DNA of 64,000 nucleotides from Chryseobacterium sp. SN22 (GCF_008329705.1 NZ_VTSX01000013.1:62001-126000); one strand, 5' to 3'; counted from the stretch's first letter, positions 50,942 to 59,592 are shown. Numbers and translations are program-made. Notes: generated by a model from the sequence alone, not told the origin.

Positions 50942-51925
50942 ATGAAATACGCAAACAACATCCTCGAAACTATCGGAAATACGCCATTGGTGAAACTTAA
51001 TAAGGTTTTAGGCGAAGATTTTCCGGCATTGGTTTTGGCAAAGGTGGAAACATTCAACCCGGGAAATTCCGTGAAAGACAGAATGGCCTTAAAAATGATT
51101 GAAGACGCCGAGAAAGATGGAAGATTGAAACCCGGAGGAACCATTATCGAAGGAACTTCGGGAAATACAGGGATGGGGCTGGCCCTTGCCGCTATTATCA
51201 AAGGCTACAAATGTATCTTTGTTACCAACTCCAAGCAGTCTAAAGAAAAATGTGATATTCTCCGTGCGGTGGGTGCTGAAGTTATTGTATGTCCGACCGA
51301 CGTAAAACCTACCGACCCGCGTTCTTATTATTCCGTTTCAAAAAGACTGGCTAAAGAAACGGAAAACGGATGGTATGTCAACCAATATGATAATTTATCA
51401 AACAGAGCGGCGCATTATGAATCTACCGCTCCTGAAATCTGGGAACAGACGGAAGGGAAGCTGACGCATTTTGTAGTCGGTGCCGGAACGGGAGGTACGA
51501 TTACAGGCTGTGGTAAGTTCTTCAAAGAGAAAAATGAAAATATTAAAATCATCGGTGTTGATACCTACGGTTCGATCCTGAAAGAAATACACGAAACCGG
51601 AGAAATCAAATTAGAAAACGCTTACACTTATATTACCGAAGGGATCGGAGAAGATATTCTTCCCGAAAACTACGATATGTCGGTGATCGATCATTTTGAG
51701 AAAGTAACTGATAAAGACGGTGCCGTTTACGCCAGAAAACTGGCGAAGGAAGAAGGGATTTTCTGCGGTTACTCGGCAGGAAGCGCTATTGCTTCTATGG
51801 TTCAGATGAAAGACCAGTTCACGAAAGACGATGTGATTGTGGTTCTCCTTCACGACCACGGTTCCCGGTATGTCGGAAAAATCTACAATGATGAGTGGAT
51901 GAAAGAAATGGGCTGGCTGGATTAG
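50942..51925 (+). CDS. PLP-dependent cysteine synthase / cystathionine beta-synthase family enzyme
   Basis: 327 residues, fold type II. The PLP lysine is K45 in NPGNSVKDRMAL, the phosphate loop is GAGTGGTITG, and the substrate loop EGTSGNTGMGLA is intact. The end (LLHDHGSRYVGKIYNDEWM) is typical of the CysK/CBS-like group common in Bacteroidetes. The absence of a C-terminal CBS domain leaves cysteine synthase or cystathionine beta-synthase as alternatives. Monocistronic, with its own promoter and terminator. Confidence 0.88.
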   Translation: MKYANNILETIGNTPLVKLNKVLGEDFPALVLAKVETFNPGNSVKDRMALKMIEDAEKDGRLKPGGTIIEGTSGNTGMGLALAAIIKGYKCIFVTNSKQSKEKCDILRAVGAEVIVCPTDVKPTDPRSYYSVSKRLAKETENGWYVNQYDNLSNRAAHYESTAPEIWEQTEGKLTHFVVGAGTGGTITGCGKFFKEKNENIKIIGVDTYGSILKEIHETGEIKLENAYTYITEGIGEDILPENYDMSVIDHFEKVTDKDGAVYARKLAKEEGIFCGYSAGSAIASMVQMKDQFTKDDVIVVLLHDHGSRYVGKIYNDEWMKEMGWLD

Positions 51926-51946
51926 TCAGCTTCTATGATAAAATAA

Positions 51947-51981
51947 AACTCAGAGTATTTTGCTCTGAGTTTTTTGTTTTT
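51947..51981 (+). terminator. Rho-independent terminator after the cysteine synthase-like gene
   Basis: AACTCAGAG / CTCTGAGTT, a 9-bp stem with loop TATTTTG and a TTTTTG tail. Confidence 0.85.
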
Positions 51982-51982
51982 A

Positions 51983-52510
51983 TTATGGGATAACGTTTTT
52001 CTTAATAACCTGTTTTAATGTGCTGTACTCTTTTTCGCTCATTGATTTCCGGGGAAACATATAACTGCATTTTCCTTCAAGCACAATACATTCATTGTTA
52101 CTGTCAAAATATTCAAAATCCTTCCATTCGCTGGTTTCTTTTTCGCCATCGATATTTACGGTAAAGAACTGATCATCAAATTTTATCTCATATATCCCGC
52201 ATTTTTCAAGCTTGCCCAGATAACGGTGAACCTGCTTTTTCCAACGGGAAACTTTGTTGATGCTGACAGAAAGGAAAACGGCACACAGTAAAAACAGAAA
52301 ACTCACAAAATACAGGATTCCCGCTTTTTCCTGAGTGAAATCGTTCCTGAAAATAAAGACGATCAGCAGAATAATCCCTACAACAATCGTTGTAATGGTT
52401 TTTCCCCTGGTAGAAGACGAAAAAAACAGGCTTCCCTGATTGCCGTTAAAATAGATCTCTTCAAAGTCCTGCCTTCTCGGTTTTAAAACAATTCCCTTTT
52501 CTTCGCTCAT
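51983..52510 (-). CDS. YcxB-like membrane protein
   Basis: About 175 residues from the ATG at 52510. Two helices (TITTIVVGIILLIVFIF and GILYFVSFLFLLCAVFLSV) precede a cytosolic domain (YEIKFDDQFFTVNIDGEKET; SEWKDFEYFDSNNECIVLEG; YMFPRKSMSEKE). This is the YcxB-like plan also seen at 3370-3858, with EWKDF matching the W-x-D/N-x-x-Y/F core. Function unknown. It converges on the terminator of the upstream gene. Confidence 0.68.
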   Translation of the reverse strand: MSEEKGIVLKPRRQDFEEIYFNGNQGSLFFSSSTRGKTITTIVVGIILLIVFIFRNDFTQEKAGILYFVSFLFLLCAVFLSVSINKVSRWKKQVHRYLGKLEKCGIYEIKFDDQFFTVNIDGEKETSEWKDFEYFDSNNECIVLEGKCSYMFPRKSMSEKEYSTLKQVIKKNVIP

Positions 52511-52625
52511 ATTAATTATTTCTGAATACAAATCTAATTGAAAAATTCAGAAATCCCCTCCTGATTTTAATGTGATTGTATTTAAGGTAAACAATTCTTA
52601 TTTCTATCAATCAACCATTAGCAGA

Positions 52626-52928
52626 TTACTCGTCTTCGTATCTGTTGCTGATCATCGAAAGCCGATTCATCAGCTCACGGTTTCTCTGTCTGAGGTCTTC
52701 CATTTTTTGAAGCATATCATGGATCACTTCCAGTCCCGGAAGATTGATGTCCAGGTCGTAATGCCAGTTGGTAAACCTTTCGAAATTCGGCAGGTCTTCG
52801 TACATCAGGTAACGGACTTCATTTTCGGTCTGGATATTCAGCAGGCCGGAATCCACCAGTTCATCAAAAAAAGTAATTTCGATATTGTATATTTTTACGA
52901 GTTCTTCCCGCGATATTCTTTCACTCAT
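52626..52928 (-). CDS. cbpM: Chaperone modulator CbpM
   Basis: 100 residues. An N-terminal MerR-like winged helix (ISREELVKIYNIEITFFDEL; VRYLMYEDLPNFERFTNWHY) precedes a C-terminal coiled coil (EVIHDMLQKMEDLRQRNREL). This is the plan of CbpM/MerR-like modulators of the DnaJ-homologue CbpA. It lies 3 nt after the cbpA stop, making the pair. It inhibits CbpA by homology. Confidence 0.88.
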   Translation of the reverse strand: MSERISREELVKIYNIEITFFDELVDSGLLNIQTENEVRYLMYEDLPNFERFTNWHYDLDINLPGLEVIHDMLQKMEDLRQRNRELMNRLSMISNRYEDE

Positions 52929-52931
52929 GGC

Positions 52932-53852
52932 TTAGGAATTTTTAAGTTGTTCGAAAAGTTCTTTCTGCTTATCGGTAAGATCAGTCGGAAGTTTTACTTC
53001 ATAGGTCACAAACAGGTCGCCGGACTGCCCTTCCTTTTTGTATACCGGGAACCCTTTGCCTTTCAGCCTTACGATCATGCCATTCTGGGTTCCGGGTTTT
53101 ACTTTCAGGTTGACGCTTCCGTCTAAGGTATTCACGTTTACATCACCGCCCAAGACGGCAGTATAAAGATCGATTGTAACTTTGGTTTTCAGATCATCCC
53201 CTGCCCTTTCAAAATCCGGATCAGCCGGAATCGTAAAGGTAATATACAGATCCCCATTCGGACCTCCATTGAAGCCGGGTTCACCATGGCCTTTCAGCTT
53301 GATCTGCTGTCCGTCATGGACCCCTGCCGGAATTGTGATCCTTACTTTTTTACCGTTGATCTCGAAAGTCTGCGGATGGGTGGCCGCGGCATCCCTCAAA
53401 CTCAGATTCAGTTCTGCATACACATCCTGTCCTTTGAACTTTCCGGATGCACTGCCCCGGGAACTTCTTCCGAAACCGCCGCCTGCTCCGCCGAACATCC
53501 TCTGGAAAAAGTCTGAGAAATCTTCACCTTCGCCAAAATCGGTACCGGAGAAACCGCCTCCGAAGTTTCCGCCCTGGTTATGATATTGTCTTTGTTGCTG
53601 TTGCTGTGCTTTTTCGTATTCTTCTCCGTGTTTCCAGTGTTCGCCGTATTTATCGTATTTGGCCCGGTTTTCCGGATTGCTGAGGACCTCATTGGCTTCG
53701 TTGAGCTCCTTAAATTTCCGTTCCGCTTCCTTATCATTAGGATTAAGGTCCGGATGCAGCTTTCTTGCCAGTTTACGATAGGCTCTTTTGATATCTTCCT
53801 GGGTTGCGTTTTTGTCTACACCCAAAATGGTATAGTAATCTATATAAGCCAT
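52932..53852 (-). CDS. cbpA: DnaJ-like curved-DNA-binding protein CbpA
   Basis: 306 residues from the ATG at 53852 ([16 protein letters not shown]); the longer frame begins with TTG. The J domain is complete with HPD at 33-35. A Gly/Phe-rich linker ([35 protein letters not shown]) and two C-terminal substrate-binding beta domains ([40 protein letters not shown]) follow. No zinc finger is present, as in CbpA and unlike DnaJ. It is a co-chaperone of DnaK, regulated here by CbpM. Confidence 0.92.
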   Translation of the reverse strand: MAYIDYYTILGVDKNATQEDIKRAYRKLARKLHPDLNPNDKEAERKFKELNEANEVLSNPENRAKYDKYGEHWKHGEEYEKAQQQQQRQYHNQGGNFGGGFSGTDFGEGEDFSDFFQRMFGGAGGGFGRSSRGSASGKFKGQDVYAELNLSLRDAAATHPQTFEINGKKVRITIPAGVHDGQQIKLKGHGEPGFNGGPNGDLYITFTIPADPDFERAGDDLKTKVTIDLYTAVLGGDVNVNTLDGSVNLKVKPGTQNGMIVRLKGKGFPVYKKEGQSGDLFVTYEVKLPTDLTDKQKELFEQLKNS

Positions 53853-53922
53853 AGAAACAATTTTTCTTGAAATCAACAAATTTGAGACCGAAACCGACAG
53901 CCCTCATATTAAAAATTACTGC

Positions 53923-53930
53923 TATCTTTG
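53923..53930 (+). promoter_or_regulatory. -7 promoter element of the symporter gene
   Basis: TATCTTTG is an exact TAnnTTTG match, 15 nt before the ATG at 53946. It overlaps the alternative TTG at 53928, which therefore cannot be the start. Confidence 0.55.
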
Positions 53931-53945
53931 ATCAAAAAGCGACCT

Positions 53946-55181
53946 ATGAACCAAGTTCTGAAAAACTACTCCGGAATTTTACTCCTGCTCCTCGGAATTA
54001 CGATCGGAAGCATCATCGGAATTGTTGCTCCCGGCATGGTGGAATACCTGAAACCATTAGGAGATATTTTCCTGAACCTGCTTTTCGTAAGTGTCGTTCC
54101 ACTGGTATTTTTTGCCGTTTCCAACTCCATTGCTTCGCTCGAACAGCAGTCTAAGTTCGGAAGGATTATGTTGGTGATGGCCCTTACATTTCTATTCTTC
54201 ATCGTAACGGCAGCCGTATTTACCATTGGCGCAGTATACCTTTTTCCGGTTTCAGGAGTTTCGGGAAGCCGTGAAATTGTTGAAGAAGCTGCCAATACCG
54301 ACAGTTGGGGCGACAGGATCGTCGGATTCTTTACCGTCGGGGAATTTACCCAGCTTTTTTCCAGGCAGAATATGCTGGCCCTTCTGATTTTTTCTTTTAT
54401 GACGGGTTTTTCTGCCAGGAAAGCAGGAGAGAAAGGACAGGTCTTCAGGTCGTTTATCGCATCGGGTTATGAAGTGATGAAAGAACTGCTCCTGATGATT
54501 ATGAAAGCGGCTCCCATCGGGTTGGGCGCTTATTTTGCCTACCAGGTCGCTACCTTGGGACCTCAGCTCTTCGGGTTTTATGCGAGGCCGCTGGGATTGT
54601 ATTATGTTGCCGGAGTGGTTTACTTCCTTGTATTCTTTTCACTGTATGCTTTTATGGCCAACGGAAAAACGGGGATAAAAAGTTTCTGGACAAATGCTCC
54701 GTTTCCGACCCTTACCGCTTTGAGTACCTGCAGCAGTTTTGCCACCATGCCGGCGAATTTACAGGCGGCATCCAACATCGGGATTCCAAGCCAGATTTCG
54801 AATATTGTCATTCCGATCGGGACAACCCTGCATAAAAACGGTTCGTCGATGTCGTCGATCATCAAAATTTATGTAGCGTTCCTGATTATCGGGAAGGATT
54901 TTTTTGATCCGATGAACCTGCTGCTGGCTTTGGGGATTACGATTTTTGTCAGCATTGTTGCCGGCGGAATTCCGAATGGCGGTTACATCGGGGAAATGCT
55001 GATGATTTCGGTGTATCAGCTGCCACAGGAAGCAGTTCCGGCCGTAATGATTATCGGAACCCTGGTGGATCCGCTGGCAACGGTACTGAATGCCGTGGGA
55101 CAGTTGGTGGCTTCGATGTTTGTGAGCAGGTTTGTGAAGGTGGCTTCGAGTGCCTCAGCCACCGTCAAAGGCAGTTATTAA
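53946..55181 (+). CDS. Dicarboxylate/amino acid:cation symporter (DAACS family)
   Basis: 411 residues from the ATG at 53946. The transporter has about eight to ten helices and reentrant loops. The serine-rich motif FPTLTALSTCSSFATMPANL, the NxxxD-type VDPLATVLNAVGQL, and IPIGTTLHKNGSSMSSI are the DAACS (GltP/DctA) signatures. It imports glutamate, aspartate or C4-dicarboxylates with Na+ or H+. The last dozen codons (VASSASATVKGSY) are encoded by a REP-1 repeat copy, so the native C-terminus has been replaced. The core is complete. Confidence 0.88.
   Translation: MNQVLKNYSGILLLLLGITIGSIIGIVAPGMVEYLKPLGDIFLNLLFVSVVPLVFFAVSNSIASLEQQSKFGRIMLVMALTFLFFIVTAAVFTIGAVYLFPVSGVSGSREIVEEAANTDSWGDRIVGFFTVGEFTQLFSRQNMLALLIFSFMTGFSARKAGEKGQVFRSFIASGYEVMKELLLMIMKAAPIGLGAYFAYQVATLGPQLFGFYARPLGLYYVAGVVYFLVFFSLYAFMANGKTGIKSFWTNAPFPTLTALSTCSSFATMPANLQAASNIGIPSQISNIVIPIGTTLHKNGSSMSSIIKIYVAFLIIGKDFFDPMNLLLALGITIFVSIVAGGIPNGGYIGEMLMISVYQLPQEAVPAVMIIGTLVDPLATVLNAVGQLVASMFVSRFVKVASSASATVKGSY
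55138..55164. repeat. REP-1 family copy inside the 3' end of the symporter gene
   Basis: AGGTGGCTTCGAGTGCCTCA followed by GCCACCG: an intact REP-1 palindrome that is translated as KVASSASATV near the C-terminus of the symporter. Confidence 0.8.
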
Positions 55182-55387
55182 TAAGAACTTCAAATAACAG
55201 ACATCGCTATCTGCAAATCAGTACTACTTATAAAAAGTATAGGCATCAGGAATAGCAGTCATTAATAAGAATTTCAATGCTTATTGGGAATACGGGTTAT
55301 AATGATCGTACCATCTTGATAAATGCCGGATATTAAATAATGGATTAGGAGGATTATTAAAATTTTAGGTATTGCCGATCTATTTAC

Positions 55388-55414
55388 GGGTGGCTGAGGT
55401 TCTTGAAGCCACCG
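55388..55414. repeat. REP-1 family copy
   Basis: GGGTGGCTGAGGTTCTTGAA followed by GCCACCG: an intact REP-1 copy in the opposite orientation to the one at 55138. The gap 55182-55464 holds this repeat and no convincing gene. Confidence 0.75.
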
Positions 55415-55464
55415 TTGATAAAATCAAGTATTTTAAACTAAAGGAAACTGTTTCAAGGTAAGAC

Positions 55465-55765
55465 CTATTTATTTTCGAGATCACGATAAGCTTTAGATAA
55501 CGGCGGAAGAAGATCAGGATCATCATTGATCAATGCCTCTTTCTTTTTTCTGCTCCAACCCTGAATTTGCTTTTCACAATAAAAAGGCATCGGCAATGTT
55601 ATCATATTGTTCACAATAAAGAAATTTAACAGGCAACCGCTTTGCTGTATGTTTTGAGCCCTCTCCTTTTTGATGTTGTAGCAGACGCAATTCCAAATCT
55701 ATTGTACTACCCGTATAATATGAGCCATCGCAACATTGCAGGATGTACATGTATCCTTTTTTCAT
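55465..55765 (-). pseudogene. GIY-YIG endonuclease-like gene, frameshifted
   Basis: The ATG at 55765 starts MKKGYMYILQCCDGSYYTGS, the GIY-YIG (YMYIL...YYTGS) nuclease core, with R in DLELRLLQHQKGEGSKHTAK. The frame stops at 55574 after IADAFLL. The normal end, EKQIQGWSRKKKEALINDDP then DLLPPLSKAYRDLENK-stop (TAG at 55465-55467), continues in another frame. A one-base insertion in the TTTTTATTGT stretch near 55585-55597 explains this. The longer frame start at 55819 is REP-derived. UPF0213-like family; likely inactive. Confidence 0.8.
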
Positions 55766-55790
55766 ATGTGTGTTTTTTAAATATTTGGCT

Positions 55791-55818
55791 AGTGGTTTTT
55801 TGAGAGCCTCAGCCATCA
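55791..55818. repeat. REP-1 family copy (degenerate)
   Basis: GTGGTTTTTTGAGAGCCTCA followed by GCCATC: a worn REP-1 copy. It is responsible for a spurious N-terminal extension (MMAEALKKPLAK) of the GIY-YIG frame. Confidence 0.6.
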
Positions 55819-55860
55819 TACCAAATTAGTTTAAAATTAAATCAGAGAAAATTATTAATT

Positions 55861-56244
55861 TTATTCACTCCGCTTCACCGGCTCCAGGTTTTTGAGTTCT
55901 TCGGGAGTGAAGAGTCTGTAGATAACCTTAAATGTTTTTCCTAACGGAGTTTCCAGTGAAAATCCGCCGGGACCGAAGCCATCGGTGACGTCTAAGGTGA
56001 AATGGGAATATTGCCAGTATTCGAAGAGGTCACGGTCGATCCAGAATTCGTGATCGTGGATGGTTCCGATCATGGCATCATTCATTCTCGGGAAAAATCC
56101 GCCTTTCTCAAAACACTGCGGCTGGGTTCCTTCACAACATCCTCCTGCCTGATAGAACATCAGGTCGCCGTATTTTTTCTCCAGCTCCCAGATGACTTCC
56201 AATGCTTTCTCGGTAGCGGCGAGCCTGGGTATTTTATTTTGCAT
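55861..56244 (-). CDS. DUF779 family protein
   Basis: 127 residues. The conserved pattern is present: YQAGGCCEGTQPQCF, RMNDAMIGTIHDHEFWIDRDL, WQYSHFTLDVTDGFGPGGFS and LETPLGKTF. Cys-Cys and Cys in the AGGCCEGTxPxC block are likely metal ligands. DUF779 genes are nearly always next to an ExaC/AldA-type aldehyde dehydrogenase, as here. The role is unknown; a metal- or redox-related helper for the dehydrogenase is plausible. Confidence 0.88.
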   Translation of the reverse strand: MQNKIPRLAATEKALEVIWELEKKYGDLMFYQAGGCCEGTQPQCFEKGGFFPRMNDAMIGTIHDHEFWIDRDLFEYWQYSHFTLDVTDGFGPGGFSLETPLGKTFKVIYRLFTPEELKNLEPVKRSE

Positions 56245-56354
56245 AATCTTGTTTTTTAGGAATTAAAGTAATTCTGATCACAGATGGTAAATCCTGCCTA
56301 AAGACCAACCCATCATCACGGTGAACAGGATCCCGAAAGTTCAGCTAACGACCT

Positions 56355-56475
56355 GCAATGTTTGCGTGAGGGATAGGAAGGGGCCGCTTAAAGCGGCGTG
56401 CATCGCACCGGAACGAAGTGGAGCCCTGGATAGCCCGACCGTTTCCCGTTGCAAGACGGGAAACGGGCACGCCAT
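56355..56475. ncRNA. Structured intergenic element between aldehyde dehydrogenase and DUF779
   Basis: A dense, G/C-rich block unlike the neighbouring intergenic DNA. From left to right it has TTTGCGTGAGGGATAGGAAG, a GCCGCTTAAAGCGGC hairpin (56384-56398), CGGAACGAAGTGGAGC, TGGATAGCCCGACC and an 11-bp hairpin CCGTTTCCCGT / ACGGGAAACGG (56439-56466). I recall the GCGTGAGGGAT...GGATAGCCCGACC frame from many Bacteroidetes genomes. Type and function are unknown; the ncRNA label is a placeholder for a structured element. The last hairpin may terminate the aldehyde dehydrogenase transcript. Confidence 0.5.
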
Positions 56476-56487
56476 CATGTATTAAAA

Positions 56488-58017
56488 TTAAAAGAAACCA
56501 AGTTTGTTTTTGTTGTAGGAGATCAGCATGTTTTTGGTCTGACGGTAGTGGTCAAGCATCATCTTATGGTTCTCACGTCCGATTCCCGACTGTTTGTATC
56601 CTCCGAAAGGCGCTCCCGCCGGATAAGAATGGTACTGGTTGACCCACACCCTTCCCGCCTGGATCTGACGCGGAACATTGTAGAGCTGGTGCGCATCCCT
56701 GGTCCAGACCCCTGCGCCAAGCCCGTAAATGGTATCGTTGGCAATTTTTACGGCGTCTTCCTCATCTTTAAAGGTCGTGAACGCAAGTACGGGCCCGAAG
56801 ATTTCTTCCTGGAAGATCCTCATCCGGTTTGTTCCTTTGAAGATCGTCGGCTGGATATAATATCCGTCTTCCAGTCCTTCCCCTACGTTGTTCACATCTC
56901 CTCCCACAAGCACTTCCGCGCCTTCTTCTTTTCCTAATTTAATATAAGAAAGGATTTTGTCTTTCTGGATCTGCGAGGCCTGTGCACCCATCATCACGGT
57001 TTTATCCAGCGGGTTTCCGACTTTAATGGCTTTCACCCTTTCGATCACTTTGGCGATGAAGGCATCGGCAATGTCTTCCTGAACCAGCAGTCTTGACGGG
57101 CAGGTACAGATTTCCCCTTGATTTAAAGCGAAAAGTACAGCTCCTTCAACGGCTTTATCCAAAAATTCATCGTCGGCATCCATGACGGAACTGAAGAAAA
57201 CGTTCGGGGATTTCCCGCCCAGTTCCAGCGTTACCGGAATGATATTCTCCGTGGCATACTGCATCACCAGGCGCCCGGTTGCCGTAGAACCTGTAAATGC
57301 AGCCTTATTCACTTTCGGATTGGTTACCAGAGCCCTTCCGAGTTCTGCACCGAAACCGTTAACGATGTTTACCACTCCCGGAGGAAGAAGGTCGCCGATC
57401 AGCTCCATTAATACCATGATGGAAACCGGGGTGCTTTCAGCCGGCTTCAGAACCACACAGTTTCCTGCCGCCAATGCCGGAGCCAGTTTCCATACGGCCA
57501 TTAAGATCGGAAAATTCCATGGAATGATCTGGGCAATAACGCCAAGCGGTTCGTGGACAATCAGGGAAACGGTATCTTTATCCAGTTCGTTATGGGAACC
57601 TTCCTCAGCCCTGATGACGGAGGCAAAATACCGGAAATGGTCCACCGCCAGCGGAATATCGGCTGCCAGGGTTTCCCTTACCGCTTTACCGTTGTCGATG
57701 GTTTCGACGGTGGCAATGTATTCAAGATTCTGCTCAATCCGGTCGGCAATTTTATTTAAGATGATGCTTCTTTCGGTTGAAGAAGTATTTTTCCAGGTTT
57801 CAAAAGCTTTTTCAGCAGCATTTACGGCCAGTTCAAGGTCTTCTTTGGAAGAATGGGCCGCCTGGGTGAAGTTTTTACCGGTTACCGGGGAAACTACATC
57901 AAAATAATTTCCGTTCGCCGGTGCGGTAAACTGCCCGTTGATATAATTATCATATCTGCTTTTAAATTCAGGCCATTGTAATACCGTTTCCGATTGCTGT
58001 TGTGTTGTAGTGCTCAT
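56488..58017 (-). CDS. Aldehyde dehydrogenase (ExaC/AldA type)
   Basis: 509 residues. NAD-dependent ALDH superfamily: [20 protein letters not shown], the Glu in [14 protein letters not shown], the catalytic Cys in [12 protein letters not shown], and the C-terminal [19 protein letters not shown] are intact. The FNxxQPTIF-type [10 protein letters not shown] is also seen. Next to DUF779 and with a divergent AraC regulator, it belongs to the ExaC-like group oxidising acetaldehyde or other short aldehydes. Its expression is probably activated by the AraC protein. Confidence 0.93.
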   Translation of the reverse strand: MSTTTQQQSETVLQWPEFKSRYDNYINGQFTAPANGNYFDVVSPVTGKNFTQAAHSSKEDLELAVNAAEKAFETWKNTSSTERSIILNKIADRIEQNLEYIATVETIDNGKAVRETLAADIPLAVDHFRYFASVIRAEEGSHNELDKDTVSLIVHEPLGVIAQIIPWNFPILMAVWKLAPALAAGNCVVLKPAESTPVSIMVLMELIGDLLPPGVVNIVNGFGAELGRALVTNPKVNKAAFTGSTATGRLVMQYATENIIPVTLELGGKSPNVFFSSVMDADDEFLDKAVEGAVLFALNQGEICTCPSRLLVQEDIADAFIAKVIERVKAIKVGNPLDKTVMMGAQASQIQKDKILSYIKLGKEEGAEVLVGGDVNNVGEGLEDGYYIQPTIFKGTNRMRIFQEEIFGPVLAFTTFKDEEDAVKIANDTIYGLGAGVWTRDAHQLYNVPRQIQAGRVWVNQYHSYPAGAPFGGYKQSGIGRENHKMMLDHYRQTKNMLISYNKNKLGFF

Positions 58018-58082
58018 AATTCGTACAATTTTTAATTTTTATATCCACCAAATTACACTTCCCTGTGATATTTGTATAGCAC

Positions 58083-58111
58083 AATCGTATAAAAAAACTT
58101 CAAAATCGTAT
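58083..58111. promoter_or_regulatory. Direct repeats, candidate AraC operator
   Basis: AATCGTAT occurs at 58083-58090 and again at 58104-58111, 21 bp apart start to start, which is two turns of the helix. This is the usual spacing of the two half-sites of an AraC-family operator. It lies upstream of the aldehyde dehydrogenase promoter in the divergent gap with the regulator. Confidence 0.5.
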
Positions 58112-58163
58112 TGGGCATTTGTTTTTTATGGTTTCCTTAACAAATTGATCAGCAGATATTTTC

Positions 58164-58171
58164 TATATTTG
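58164..58171 (+). promoter_or_regulatory. -7 promoter element of the AraC regulator gene
   Basis: TATATTTG is an exact TAnnTTTG match, 29 nt before the ATG at 58201. Confidence 0.5.
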
Positions 58172-58200
58172 ATAAAGAGGCCCATCTAAATCTTTAGGAA

Positions 58201-59127
58201 ATGAACAGCAACAAGATTTTATTAGAAACTCCTGAACTAAAAAGGGAAAACCAGCTGCTGAGCCTGGTTGAAAACCGGACGACCTTCAATCTGAATAACT
58301 GCGAATTCAGCATCTATGAGACGCATCAGGCCGCTTTTGGGGTAAAGCTGCATTTTGAAACCATTGCTTTTACTGCCATGCTCCGCGGGAAAAAACATAT
58401 GAAACTGGATCATAAAACAGGCTACTTCGATTATTTTCCGGGAGAAAGCGTTCTTGTATCGCCGGGTGAAACGATGGTGATTGATTTTCCGGAAGCTGAT
58501 GAAACCCCTACCCAATGCATTTCGCTGAGCCTGAACCCCGAATTTATTGAAGATTCCCTTAATTATCTCAACTACAATCTTCCGAAAACCGACGAATCCT
58601 CCCACTGGAATATCGGGCCGGATGAATATTATCTGTTCAACAATACTTCCCTTGCCTCTGCTACCAACAACATTATGCGGATTGCCATGGATGATAATTC
58701 CCAGAAAGATATTATGGCCGATTTTGCACTGAAGGAACTGCTGATCCGGCTGATGCAGACTCAGGCCCGGGGTATCGTGGAAAAGAACAGGACAAAGAAT
58801 AAATCAAGAATCGGTTTTGCGGTGGATTATATCAAAAAGAACCTGCACCAGAAGCTGTCGGTAGAAAGTATTGCTAAAATGGCTTACGTCAGCAAATCGA
58901 ATTTCTTTAAGATGTTCAGGGAAGAGCTGGGAACTTCACCGAACGATTTTATTTTACAGGAACGGATCAGCCGGGCCAAAGAACTGCTGGCCGACCGGAA
59001 CAGCATCAAAGAAACTGCTTTCCAGACCGGTTTTTCGGATACGAATTATTTCACCAGGGTTTTTAAGCAGCTGGTAGGCATTACTCCGAAAAGCTTTCAA
59101 GATAAAACGTACAGAGAAGTTTTTTAG
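58201..59127 (+). CDS. AraC family transcriptional activator
   Basis: 308 residues. The N-terminal half is a ligand-sensing cupin-like domain (AraC-binding-like type; CEFSIYETHQAAFGVKLHFE). The C-terminal half has the two-HTH AraC domain: HQKLSVESIAKMAYVSKSNF and FKMFREELGTSPNDFILQER, then RAKELLADRNSIKETAFQTG and FSDTNYFTRVFKQLVGITPK. It is divergent from the aldehyde dehydrogenase/DUF779 pair and is the presumed activator responding to an aldehyde or alcohol. Confidence 0.92.
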   Translation: MNSNKILLETPELKRENQLLSLVENRTTFNLNNCEFSIYETHQAAFGVKLHFETIAFTAMLRGKKHMKLDHKTGYFDYFPGESVLVSPGETMVIDFPEADETPTQCISLSLNPEFIEDSLNYLNYNLPKTDESSHWNIGPDEYYLFNNTSLASATNNIMRIAMDDNSQKDIMADFALKELLIRLMQTQARGIVEKNRTKNKSRIGFAVDYIKKNLHQKLSVESIAKMAYVSKSNFFKMFREELGTSPNDFILQERISRAKELLADRNSIKETAFQTGFSDTNYFTRVFKQLVGITPKSFQDKTYREVF

Positions 59128-59349
59128 GGTTCTGATTTCCCTTTATATTAACGTGAACTCAGGACAGAAACGGAATGAAAAGCTGGATGCGGAAGTACCC
59201 TCATTTAAGATATTTCGATGGATCCTGCATGCCAAAATGATTTTTCTGCCTTGGGCGAAGGAAAACTTTATTAAAATTCCTAATCATTTGTATTTTTCGT
59301 TAGCCTTTTTAAACTACCGAAAAAAATTAAATACGATCTAATTCAAGTT

Positions 59350-59405
59350 ATATTACCTGCGATTCTCTAATACCATATCAAGTCCCCAACGGGATGGACA
59401 AGCGG
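59350..59405. repeat. REP-2 family copy
   Basis: CGATTCTCTAATACCATATC, then AGTCCCCAACGGGATGGACA: a diverged REP-2 copy matching the right arm of the 14425-14508 copy. Region 59128-59592 holds this repeat and A/T-rich sequence; the short frames there look spurious. Confidence 0.55.
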
Positions 59406-59551
59406 ATATCGCTGTGCAAAGGTTTAAACAAAGTAAAATATGTGCAGATCTGTGGGAGATTAAAGTCATAAAATTAGAACATAAGTCAAAAAAAATGCAG
59501 GGGAAAGCTTTGAATTTTAAATTAATCAGGATCAGTTGGTTCTACATAAAA

Positions 59552-59585
59552 GACCGGAACTCATTGAATTCCGGTTTTTATTTAA
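59552..59585. terminator. Terminator between convergent strands, after mvaS
   Basis: ACCGGAA / TTCCGGT stem (59553-59559, 59569-59575) with a 9-nt loop. T runs flank it on both strands, so it may serve both directions. It lies just downstream of mvaS (minus). Confidence 0.7.
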
Positions 59586-59592
59586 GCTCAAT

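Noticed and set aside
55766..55819. N-terminal extension of the GIY-YIG frame
   Set aside because: It is translated from a degenerate REP-1 copy; the conserved start is the ATG at 55765.
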